Positions 24,232-34,315 of a stretch of 64,000 nucleotides of DNA are shown here, in pieces. The translations under genes and the position numbers were made by a program. The notes under the pieces are model-generated. The model was not told the origin of the DNA. It saw only the letters and a list, made by a program, of their open reading frames with translations, and did not search any database. The DNA comes from Cryptomeria japonica (lineage: Eukaryota > Streptophyta > Pinopsida > Cupressales > Cupressaceae): the NCBI RefSeq assembly GCF_030272615.1, contig NC_081412.1, forward strand, positions 345,966,169 to 346,030,168, written 5' to 3'. Position 1 is the stretch's first letter. Every line of letters starts with the position of its first letter.

Positions 24232-24522
24232 ATATATGCACAATCACAACAATATAAGTTTCTAGTTCAACTTCTCGATGAGTTCATCACCATATTTGGA
24301 GACCAAAAGACTAGGTTTGATGAGGCTAGACATCAAGCTGCTTCTTTGGTGGCATCTATTTCATGTAAATTTGTTGATGAGGATGGCGTTCAAATTGAAT
24401 ATGACGAGAATCATGAGATAGGAGCTGACTTTCAGAGAATAACAAAGGATACACTTGGAATATCTCAGCAAGATGAAAATATAGATAAGTTGTCCACCAT
24501 TGCCAAAATGTCCACGATGTAG
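24232..24522 (+). pseudogene. Open fragment of unknown protein (about 96 codons)
   Basis: One frame is open from about 24232 to the TAG at 24520-24522. It encodes a hydrophilic, helical-looking stretch including LVQLLDEFITIFGDQ and GADFQRITKDTLGI. There is no clear start and no downstream continuation. Codon use looks like real coding sequence rather than random AT-rich DNA. It may be a retroelement gag or host gene fragment; I cannot say which. Confidence 0.35.
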
Positions 24523-24555
24523 AGGAGGTGACTGACATTGACACAATGAGTACAA

Positions 24556-25605
24556 AGACTAGCTTCACATTGGTTGCCCAAGTTATTTAGATAAATTGAG
24601 TGCCGCCACCTAATAGATCATAGGTCCAAAGCTTCCTTGATAGATTTCAAAGGGTATAGGATATAGAGGATGTCGTTATTGTTTTTGTTGTTGCACGAGG
24701 CCTATTAAGTAGGATACCATAGTAGCTATTTATAGCTCTCTACTTTTGAATTGGCTCTATTTTTCATTGTACGTGTTTTTGGATCAGCTATTTTGGAGAA
24801 GACCTCCCAAAATGTCTATATGAAGACATTCCTTATTTAGCTATACTCTTCTAGGAGGCATCCCCTACATAGGTTGACTATGTCCCCTATATGGGAAATT
24901 TGAGGATGCAAGGACAAGTATAGAATCTCCCCACCTTATACCCAATTTCAAAAACAAAAGGAAACATATTGCGAACAGCCCCAATAACAACTAAAAACAA
25001 ACTCATTTCGTGATTTTCCAATTTGTGAAGATAGAGAGAGAACAATGGTGAGAAGAAGACAAGAGAGCATCAAAAAGTAGCTTCACATTGGATGTTTGAG
25101 TTATTTAGACAAATTAAGTGCCACCACCTGATAGATCATAGGTACAAAGATTCCTTGATAGATTTCAAAGGGTTAAGAATATAAAGGAAGTTGTTATTGT
25201 TGTTGTTGCACCAAGCCTACTAGGTAGGGTTCCAATATTCTATTCTTGAATTGCCTCTACTTTTTATTGCACATGTTTTTGGATCTATTCAAAGACAATC
25301 TTTATTTAGCTATGCTTCCGTAGAACGTATCCCCTACATAGTTTGACCCTATCCCCTATAGAGGACATTTTGAAGATGTGAGGATGGGTAGAAAATGTCC
25401 CCACTCTGTACTTGATTTCAAAAAAAAAAAAGGAAACATTCCGCAGAAAGTTTTTTGGACAAGAAACATTCTAGGGACAGCCCCAACAACAACTAAAAAC
25501 TATAAACAAACTCCTTTTATCATTTTCCAATTTGTGAAGAAGATAGAGAGAGAACAATGAGAAGAGATGGGTAAAGCAGTGGGAAGAAGGCAAGAGAGCA
25601 TCGAA
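24556..25605. repeat. Direct duplication of a ~510-bp segment
   Basis: 24556-25069 and 25075-25605 align along their length, for example TAGCTTCACATTGG with ATAGATCATAGGT, and AATTTGTGAAGA with GATAGAGAGAGAACAATG. Identity is around 80% by eye, so the duplication is old. No coding content. Confidence 0.75.
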
Positions 25606-26029
25606 TCTACTTCATTTAAACTAAGTTTACTATTCATTGTTCATTTGCTCAAATTTCTCTGCATAATTTTTTTTTTGGAAAGTTCTATACACTTAGGGAG
25701 GGTATTTTGTCTGTATTTGTTCTATGTATGCACTTGCAGCTTGTGTTTTGAGTTTTTAACCAAAAAAAAACAAATGTGCAGCACTGTGTGTATTGAGGGT
25801 GACGAGGTTCAAATTCCACAAAAAAGTTGCAAAAGTCCTGCTGGGGGTTCTTTCCAGAGTGTAAGTGTTGCAAGGACTATGAGTTCAAGTAATTTATTTC
25901 AATGTCCTTCTAAATTCCTCAAAATCTATGCAAAAGGACCATTCAATCCAAACAAAAACTCTTTTACAATTTGCAACAGCCATAGACAAAGAGAAGAAAA
26001 ACAATTTTGTGAGGGGGGGCGCGGCGAGT

Positions 26030-26528
26030 AGAGTATGTCTATGTCATTTGTGCAACAAAGACTATAGAGGTAGAATACCAATGACATGAGTTTATTCCCA
26101 TCTTTTGTGCATAAGTGGAGTAATGGTAAGAGGTGAAAAAAAAACTCTAGCTGAGAAGGCTGAGTTGACTAGGTTGCACGTGGAGGGGGAGGCAAGAAAT
26201 AAGAAAATGCGACCTAGTGTGTCATTGCCTACCCAAACCATTATTGTTGGGAGTTAGGTGAGAGGGTTCAACCTACAGAAAGAAAAGAGCTTTTGTTTAA
26301 TGTGCAATCAGAACAGGTGACTCAATTTTCTTTTGCCCATGCCATTTCATGAGGCACATTCTCTTTATTTCAAACAAATGTTCAAAGAAGTAATTGTTGT
26401 TGGTCCCTCATTCTCCCTCTTGGAGAACATAAACTATGCACCACCCTCCTTGATAGAGAATATTCTAAGGTGTGTTGATAGAGGAAATGAGGAAAACTTG
26501 GATAAAGGATGGTTTTCTAACAGGTGGA
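26030..26528 (+). pseudogene. hAT-family transposase relic, N-terminal part
   Basis: A BED-type zinc finger remnant (CHLCNKDYRG) lies around 26038-26070, followed by a basic stretch, then PFHEAHSLYFKQMFKE (26342-26390) and GWFSNRW at the break. Plant hAT transposases carry a similar order: BED finger, a 'IPF..A.SPYF..M' block, then 'GWTD..HRTLINFLV'. At least one stop and a frameshift are present. The gene is cut at 26528 by the 20.4-kb element and resumes in frame at 46983, which supports both calls. Confidence 0.75.
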
Positions 26529-27097
26529 TGTCATGCCCCTAAACCAGATCGCAACCACTATTTATAACAAACTGAGGGATTAACAACAAAAAGGGCCAAC
26601 TCAAAACAAAAACAAAAAATAAATAAAGTCAAACTAGTATGTATTAAGGCCGACCCCCTTGTCATGTTCACCCCTCTTGGGGAATGATGAATTAAAAAAT
26701 ACAATTAAATAAACTAAACTTGTCTTGAGCCAGCCTCATGAAGATGAGTGCCCACTTTGGTGAAGGGAAATAAAAAGAAATAAGATGCTATCTTGGTCGA
26801 CCTGTATGAGGGGTTGCATCCATTGGATTAAGGGGTGCATTTACATGTAAATAAGAAAGATAATTTGGAGTTTATTTGGGGAGGCAATGCATGGAATATT
26901 ACTCCAATGAAGAACAGAATTAGAAGAGCAGCAATGACATAATGAAGAGCAGTGATCATTGTGGGCAAATCTAGGTTAATCCCCAACAAGGAACATTACA
27001 GGAAAATAGGGAATTAGTAGACTGAATTATTCGTTTCATACATTACAAGTGAAAGACAGACAAAATAGAAAACGATCCCAGAAGGGGGCATCACAAA

Positions 27098-27113
27098 TGG
27101 TACCAAAGCAATG
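27098..27113 (+). promoter_or_regulatory. Primer-binding-site-like sequence of L1
   Basis: TGGTACCAAAGCAATG begins two bases after the L1 5' LTR. It resembles but does not match the TGGTATCAGAGC primer site, so the tRNA is uncertain. It fixes L1 as plus-oriented. Confidence 0.55.
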
Positions 27114-27145
27114 ATTCTATCAGACTGTGAGAACAACACTATGCA

Positions 27146-27365
27146 ATGTGCCTAAAGATAGTGATCAAGAACGAGTGGCAAGAAATGACAAGTCACAGTG
27201 CAAATCATCACTCAAAGATCACAATCGACACTCAATCATCTGACATCATGCAAGAGTCTCAAACAAAGAGGATTGCACATAGACGTTTTGTGGAAGATAG
27301 AGTTGTAGCGACGAAGTTTCAATTACACGGTTGGTGGGTAAAAGAACCATACAAGATGAGGGTCT
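27146..27365 (+). pseudogene. gag-like ORF of L1, interrupted by E4
   Basis: The frame is open from 27146 to the E4 insertion at 27366 and encodes hydrophilic sequence ending KEPYKMRV. It continues at 43658 (QKLHTQHVGRECN...) when E4 and one TSD are removed. Stops follow within about 20 codons. Position just after the primer site suggests gag, but no domain is visible. Confidence 0.4.
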
Positions 27366-28598
27366 TGTTGACGTGTTTTTTATGACAGCGCCTAACACAG
27401 AATAAAATTACCTAACGGTCGCTTTAGTCTCTCTTGATCAAAGTACGATTGTATGCTAAGATTGCAGTAAGTTCAAACAATCGACTCCAAGGTTCCTTTA
27501 TGCTACGGACATAACTCAGTTGGCTGATGTGAATGCTGGTAATCCAAGGGGACTTACACACACTCAAAGAAGATTAGATAATTTTGCAACTTTGAGGAAT
27601 TTAATTCGCAAATGATTTATCAATGGGAGCTCTTTTTTAGGATTTTTGGGTTTAAATACGCAGAAAGTTATTAGGAAGAGTTTAGAAACGCAATTCTAAC
27701 TCTAAGAACAAGGAGACAATGATTGCTCAAGTGAAACCAAACCACACTTTGCTTCGCGACTAGGAGACAACTACACAAAGGCAGTGCAATCTTCAGAAGT
27801 GCAAAATATTTTCTGAACACCAATGAACACCATCAACGAACAATGTCCATCAGATGATCGAGGTTAAGTTTCCACGTATAAAAGGCTTAGACTAACCTTA
27901 CAAAGTTAATAACAATCAGCTACTAACAAAAGGTATGAGCACAGGTTTCACAGCAAATAATCTCATCAAATCCCGTTCATCTAACAACTGAAAGCAAATC
28001 TACTCTAAGTGAAGAGAGCGAGACCATGCAAGTTGCAAAACAGAACAGGTATACACCATCAAATTGAACAATGTATTTAGTTACAGCTTCAACAACTTAT
28101 AGCAACAATCTCAAAAAGCAATCTCTCCTCCCTTACAAATAAGGGGGTTCACTTCTTTATACAGGCTTCATGCCTTGGCTACATGCAAAAGCCTAATTAG
28201 GGTTTTTTCCCTAAAAGATTCCCCACACATGATGCAACAAGGTGGGAATCAGCAATAAATGCCCATTATGCCCATATACAATCAATTTCAGACTATTACA
28301 ATTGGTATCCAAATGCATTATATGCGCAACTCTTCACTAAATTTGCCCAACATGCATTGAATATTCCTCCATGCAAAAATCGCCCCATCATGCCATAAAT
28401 GCTCCATCATCTCCACATGTGACGGTTGCATGCAAAAGGAATCTGCCATAATGCCTTAAATGAGACAGCTACATGCAAAAGATGCTTCATTAATTCAACA
28501 TGCGTTGACCCGGCCACCACTTGGTCAAAAATGCTCCAACAATAAATAAGCCACTATGCCTTGGTCAAAAGATCCTCGTCCAATGGACGGCCATTATC
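27366..28598 (-). mobile_element. 3' end module of unit E4 (TATA to CAACA)
   Basis: It aligns with the 3' modules of E1-E3 and carries the same GATCAAGAGAG/GTTTCACCT-type phrases and terminal CAACA. TATAAAG at 28166-28160 is 800 bp from the end. The stop-to-TATA gap (about 430 bp) is longer than in E1-E3 (about 140-160 bp), so some extra sequence lies there. Confidence 0.65.
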
Positions 28599-28722
28599 TC
28601 ACTCATTAATGGCATAAGCAATGAATTTAGAAATGACGGCCTTTAGTTCTTCTATGGAGACACTTGGCACAATTTCTATCCAGAACTCCATCAAAGCAAT
28701 TTCTTCTTCACTCTTGGATAAA
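28599..28722 (-). pseudogene. C-terminal 41 codons of copy 4, downstream of the gypsy insertion
   Basis: The frame read from 28722 to the stop at 28599 encodes LSKSEEEIALMEF, then PSVSIEELKAVISKF, matching the copy 3 C-terminus (LPSVSMEELDSVLARF). It is exactly in frame with the last codons before the insertion (KWESF at about 37325-37315) once the gypsy element and one AGTTT duplication are removed. Confidence 0.85.
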
Positions 28723-28734
28723 AAACTTGTTTGC

Positions 28735-29383
28735 TACATGTACGGCAGTGCCGTAAGGGGTCTTCCTTGCCGTCCCCTGTGAACTTTGGCAATTTTTGTT
28801 TACTCACCATCTCGGGTCATCTTCCTGGGGGTGGCTGTGCCTGTATCTGTGGCCCTGCGCTGATTCCTCCGGTGGCGCCGGTGGTGTGTCCTGCGTGGGC
28901 GACTGGAGGTACGGTGTTTTGCTTGTCGTGTGTGGCACCTACACCCGTACGGTTGCCCTCCCCTTCGCTCTCACCCGCACCCACTCCTGGTTCCCACTGG
29001 TGATCTTCACTCCGTGGTGTAAGGGATAAGTTTCTAAACTGATCCCGAGTCTCCTCAACTAGATTTCGCCATAACCTTGTTTCTTCCAAAAACTCTTCGT
29101 GGATCCGCGTCCTACGATGCTCTGGCGACGCGTAGAAATTTCCGTTGGCTTCTGCACCCTCCGTGACACTTCCTTGGTTCCCCTCGGACCACCCTTCGGC
29201 AGGTCGTCCTTCGGCAAATTGCCTCAGCCTCCGTCTATGTTCTACTTGCTGCTCTAGAATCAAGGCCCTCTGCATGGCCTCCCACTCGTCCGTTTCTGCT
29301 TTTTTATTTCTATCTTTATTCAATAGGTTGGGCATTAATTGTCGCACATTTCCATAACTCACAATACATAAATCAAAACACAT
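28735..29383 (-). pseudogene. gypsy gag N-terminal region, truncated
   Basis: Open from 29383 to a TGA at 28817 (CGA-to-TGA type) and continuing in frame to about 28735. The encoded sequence is hydrophilic (MQRALILEQQVEHRRRLRQF, then acidic and Gly/Pro-rich). After the stop comes MVSKQKLPKFTGDGKEDP with RHCRTC, which resembles the start of the capsid region in plant gypsy Gag proteins (LPKF.G...P..H). It is cut off there. GC content is clearly higher than the surroundings. Confidence 0.6.
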
Positions 29384-29499
29384 CTTTATTAATTCATTTC
29401 CTCAAATACAACTCGTGTCAATGACACTTTTATTTGAATATATAGAAGATTCAAGGTTCAATTCCTTCCTGGCATGGCGCCATCCCGTTCTGCTTCCCG

Positions 29500-29885
29500 T
29501 CAGCTGTTATCTTCGTACTGTTGAAGGATCTGTTGGTGTCGCTCTTCCTGGGCAATCTCCTCTAGGCGAGCCTGTTGTGCCAGTGATGCTTGTGCAAGCA
29601 ACCGGGGAAGATGGTTCATCAACCGATTTACTGCTGGGCTCACCTCCAACGCTGTCCACACGGCACTTGGTGGGATTTCCGCCTCTGTCGCCTCTCGTCG
29701 GACATAGGTCGGGATGGCTACCTGGAGCAGAATTGAAAATTCTCTCGTTGCGGTGTCTTCTCCTGTGTAAAGTTTTGTTCGCGCGTCGTCAGCCTCTGGG
29801 TTTATTTCACCAACGAATAGGCCCATCGTGTCCGTACGCCATCCGCGTCTTCCGTTCCCGAGTACGTCTAGGCAACGGCGCCAAA
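29500..29885 (-). pseudogene. gypsy leader / pre-gag ORF
   Basis: This open frame, GC-rich like the gag part, runs from inside the PBS region to 29500 with no clear start. It encodes MNHLPRLLAQASLAQQARLE and Gln/Glu-rich sequence. It is not in frame with the gag piece downstream, so at least one frameshift separates them. The role is a guess from position. Confidence 0.4.
29871..29883 (-). promoter_or_regulatory. Primer binding site, Asp-tRNA type, of the gypsy element
   Basis: The minus strand reads TGGCGCCGTTGCC two bases after the LTR end. This is the primer site commonly seen in plant Tat/Athila-type Ty3/gypsy elements and is complementary to the 3' end of Asp-tRNA. Confidence 0.85.
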
Positions 29886-30072
29886 TGTTTGCCCTCTCGG
29901 GTGAATAACTTAAAACATAAAGCACGTAATGCAGAATGATAACGCCATAGATATCAGACAAGTATATGAGATATTATTCCATTCATAATCAGTGTGTTGC
30001 AAGTTACATTCTGAAGTATATAAAGATACCGAGGGGGTGCGAGCGCCAACCATCGCACCGCAACTACCACCC

Positions 30073-31030
30073 TGTTGATATGTTTTTTATGCACATAACA
30101 ATACAGAATAAATTACCAAAGTAATTTACCCTCTCTTGAACAAAATCACCTCAGATGCTATGGATGAGATCAACTAATGTGATTCCAAGGTTTCTACATG
30201 TCAGGTCTTGACGAGTGGGTAAGTTTAGTGGTTGATGTGAATTGTTGCGTTTCACTTTGGGGACTTACGCAAATGTTTGGATTATCATGAATGATGTGGA
30301 ATAGGTGTGCTGACAACTTAAGATTTATCAATAAGGCTCTGGATTTACTTCTTACTAAAAAAGGGGGAAAAAGAATAGGGTTCGGGAAATCTACTCTAAT
30401 CCTAGGAATGTAGGAAATGGTGAATGGATTTAGTGGAATCAAACTAGGCAAGGTCTCACAATCAGGTATTGACACAAGCTTAGTGCAATCATCTAAGGTA
30501 TACTTAATGATTTTCAAACTATTACCATCAAACGAAGACACCATCCAAGTTGATGCTTGTCAACGGACGCGTAATAGTTGAAGTTATGCTTACTCAAACT
30601 CCAGTTGACCACACAAGGCGCACTTACCAGCGGAAAGAGGCTAGTGGTATGGACTAAGGATTCCACACAAATGAATTCAACAAATCTTCCACTCAATCTA
30701 ACATACATGAAAATAAATTCTGATCTAAATTCTAATCTAACTTGGAGGAATTGAGAACCATGAATGCAAATACAACACTTGAAGAGCAAAATCACCAACA
30801 ATTGAACAATGATTAGGATTCAAATAGCTGTAGCATATACCAACAATTCTACAAAAACTCTCTCTTACAAATGAGAGACAAAGGGGCATATATAGAGTCT
30901 CTTACAAAATGGATGGCCCAGATTGATCTAAGATCAACGGCCGAGATCATGCCAACAAAACCCTAGAATTGCCCTAATTAGGGTTACATCAAAAATGGTG
31001 CCACCAACATATGGCCCAATAGAAAGATAC
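30073..31030 (-). mobile_element. 3' end module of unit E3
   Basis: Aligns with the E1 and E2 modules. The TATA region CTCTATATATGCCCC is at 30898-30884, and GATTTTGTTCAAGAGAGGGTA lies near 30150. Interpreted as promoter-R-U5 of an LTR. Confidence 0.65.
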
Positions 31031-34000
31031 CTAGTCATCATATAGAGAATCTTCTAGAAGATTCCTCCCTACATCTCTCTCTCTCCTAGCATACTCCAAG
31101 AATCTAGCCAAAACTGAATCTAACTCCTCCATGGAAACGCTAGGCAAGGTATCCTGCTGTAAATCAATCACATCCAATGAATCCGAGCAAGCATTCAAAG
31201 TGTTCTCCCATTCAGGTATGAGCTTCTGCAAATTATGAACATGAATCAACAAAGAGACCAAGTCATCTATCTGACTCTTCTGCAAAGGGTCCAACTGGCA
31301 AAAATACATAAATTTTATCTTGTCTCTTAATTCGGCTAAGTGTAAACCACTAGCATCACTAACATCAACACCCAATAATTCCTCAATCGAGGCAAGGATT
31401 TTCATCTGAATGTCCTGAATTAATCCTTCCATCTCCATACAACTCGATTGGGCGTTCTCATAAGCTGATTTCTTCAAAGCTAGTGCACAATACCAGCCAT
31501 GGAAATTATATATGTCTCCACTGTGCACAATGTTCTCGCTGACCAAAATGGAATTAGGAACCTTCTTCAATGCCAGGAGGCGTGGAATAGTCTTCTCTTG
31601 GATAGGCCGGAATTCTTCCCAAACTCCCTCCAAATACTGGATTCTGAATACAAGCGTTGTTGTCTTATCATATGCTTGGACAAATTGAGTAAGGAAATCA
31701 TCTGCCTGCCTTCTTGTGCTTTCAATCCACTTTTCCACCTCGGAGTGTGTACCTCTCGCTACCTCGCAGTGTGAATGTATTCCATGGTCAACTGCAATAG
31801 GAGAAATAAGGGTGGGATCCCCACGCCTTGTCCCTGCAATATACTCTCTCAGTCTAATATTTTTTTCTTTGTACCTTTCATTCTCCGCAATCGCTGTGTC
31901 TAACTTGGCATTGATTGCTTGGAGGTTGTCACCAATCTCCTGAAATTCCTGCCCTGCGGATGGACGACCAAGGGCAACTGAAGTGATCTGGAAATCCATG
32001 GGAGTAGCAGTGTCCACTATCACGCCTGCTCTAGGAACAGCAATCTGCGCAATCCGCATTCCTGTCTCATCTCTAGCTATGTGCGACAAAATCTCCGCTC
32101 TCTTGGGCTCTTTCTTCTTAGCACTCCTAGCTAGGTAGTCATCAATATCCTCAATAGGCTGTACTTCTATCATTTGTTTACTTTTTTCCATACTCTTCCT
32201 CAACCATTCAGGAATAGCGGTCATCTCCATACCATCATCAAGACATATTTCTTGATCAAGGTCCTTCAGTGCCGAGATAACTTCATCATTATCATCAGGA
32301 TTATTCCTAGTCCAATCATATACATCATTTCCCAAACTAACTTCCAAAAGGACAGTAGGGGATCCCGGCTGGTCATCATTCTCATTAGGAGGTGCAGATG
32401 TTGCTGTGGCATGAAATTCCTGAGTATTCTCTGGTAGTATCACTGTGTTGGAACACTGCTGAGTCTCCTTATTCTGTTCTGTTACTTCAATCACTTCGAT
32501 TGATGAGACACTGGGAGGGGGTGAAGGAATGATAGTCTTCTATTTCTTCTTCACATCCTCAATCTTCTTCTCTCTAACCTTGACTTCTCCATGCATGTTC
32601 TTCCTTCTTTTGGGAGCTTGACTCTCTTCGTCTGCATGAATCCTGACATCACTGACAGTCCTCTGATTATCCTCGGAAGTAGACTCTTTCGTCTTCATCC
32701 TCTCATAAGTGAAGGAAACACCCATGTCAACTAATCTGTTCATCTGCATATCTACCCATGTGCGGGAGAAATTCAAGACTTCTCTCATCAATATATTCAG
32801 ATCAGTCTCCTCTAACTCTGACCAATTTGGCAATAGGATTGCCTTCTTCATTTCATTTTCATAATGTGGGTGTGTATGATCTCTATCATCTAATACCTGA
32901 TCAGGGATGAGGAAAAGTCCACACTTCCTCATGAAATCCACTGACATTCTGGACCACATTCTTCTCTTTACTGCTTCTTCATCCATTAAGTTAGCCCAAT
33001 AATCCTCTATGTCAACCTTGTGAGTGAACTTCTCTCTTCTGATCCTTCCGACCTTCTTGTCTGGATCAAATCTTTCTCTTTTCTTGTAGGTAGCAAATCT
33101 GTAGAATGCAATCTCCTCACCTACAGTGCTGGCAGCTATGGCGGATTGGCAGACCTCTGACATCTTCCCAACTGAAATAGGGAATGTCATTCCTGTCCTG
33201 TGCTTCTCTCTCTGGATAACATCGAACTCTAGAAGCTGTCTTACCACTTCCAACAATATCATTCTGTCAGTAGGATACCTAGGAAGCCTGTAGGGTTCAG
33301 ATTGAAACCCATGAATCCTGAGGTATGTGAAAGTGGGAAACTGTATATACCACGATCCATATTTCTCTATTAACTCTGTTGCCTCCTTGGACAATCTTCT
33401 GTGGATTCCGCCCTGCAGCATCCGTGTGATGTACATAGTGAATGCATCATTCACTCTTTTATAGTCTTCAATTCTGTGCATACTCAACTGGGGGTAGCAT
33501 TCATAACTCTTAAACTGTCCTTGCCCATTCCCGACTTCACCTTTGCATATTAATCCTCTGTATGAAACAAACCGTGCAAGCAGGTACACCAGGTAAGAAG
33601 TCATGGCGAATGACTTGGACCTCTCTACATTCCTCAACTGAAAATCCAGATTGTCGCTTATGATCTTAGACCAATTCACTAGTGTCCCTTTAAGACAATC
33701 CTGGATGAAGTAGAACATCCATCCATGAAATATTGCTCCCTGCGGCATTCCCATCACTCTGTTGAGTAGGAATATCAAATCACTATATTCCTCCTTAAAA
33801 TCTACACACATAAGTGTCTTGGGAGCCTTGGAATGATGATTTCTAGGTTCAATCATCCATTCTTTATTAATTAAACTCTTGCATACACCCATCTTCTTTG
33901 TGTATCTGTCTGCATAATCTTCCTTGGTCACATCCTTCATGTCTGTACTGCGTGGAATTCCGAATACCTCAGCAATGGCATCCTCAGCAAGGTAGGCGAT

Positions 34001-34315
34001 GACAACACCCTTCGGACTCTTGATCATTCTTGTGAGCGGATCGTAACATCGTGCACACTCCAGGATCAACTCACTGCACTGTATGGATTGTGGAAACCCA
34101 GCGGCATGGAAAATGCCACTCTTCATAATATTCGCATATGCTGGAGAAGGAACCTGATCTCTGGATCCGACCATCCGACGCTGCATCTGGTCGAAGTCCA
34201 GGAAATGCATGTTGGTATCGGTGATCTCCCTCCATCTGGATGAAATCTTGAACTCTGGATAAAATCCAATCTCCAACGTCTTCAGCAGCTCTTTCCTTTC
34301 CTTGTATCCTGACAT
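31031..34315 (-). pseudogene. Copy 3 of the E-unit protein family: 1,094 codons open except one internal TAG
   Basis: Starting at the ATG at 34315, the frame is open for 591 codons to a TAG at 32542-32540 and continues in the same frame to 31031. Residues about 1-480 are a globular helical region (SRWREITDTN, CYDPLTRMIK, FHGWMFYF, SDNLDFQL, CYPQL, SWYIQFPTFTYLRIHGF, ERFDPDKK). Residues 560-620 are a Lys/Glu-rich linker holding the stop. Residues about 740-1094 are heptad-like, with TTTLVFRIQYLEGVWEEF and the conserved LPSVSMEELDS near the end. No signal peptide, zinc knuckle, protease, RT or integrase motif. Splice-acceptor-like TTTTTATCCTAG precedes the start by about 30 bp. The TAG may be a nonsense mutation; readthrough cannot be excluded. 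Function unknown. Confidence 0.85.

Noticed and set aside
28731-29003. Plus-strand ORFs at 28731-29029 and 29145-29939
   Set aside because: They overlap the GC-rich minus-strand gypsy leader and gag; the primer site and gag motif fix the minus strand as the sense strand.
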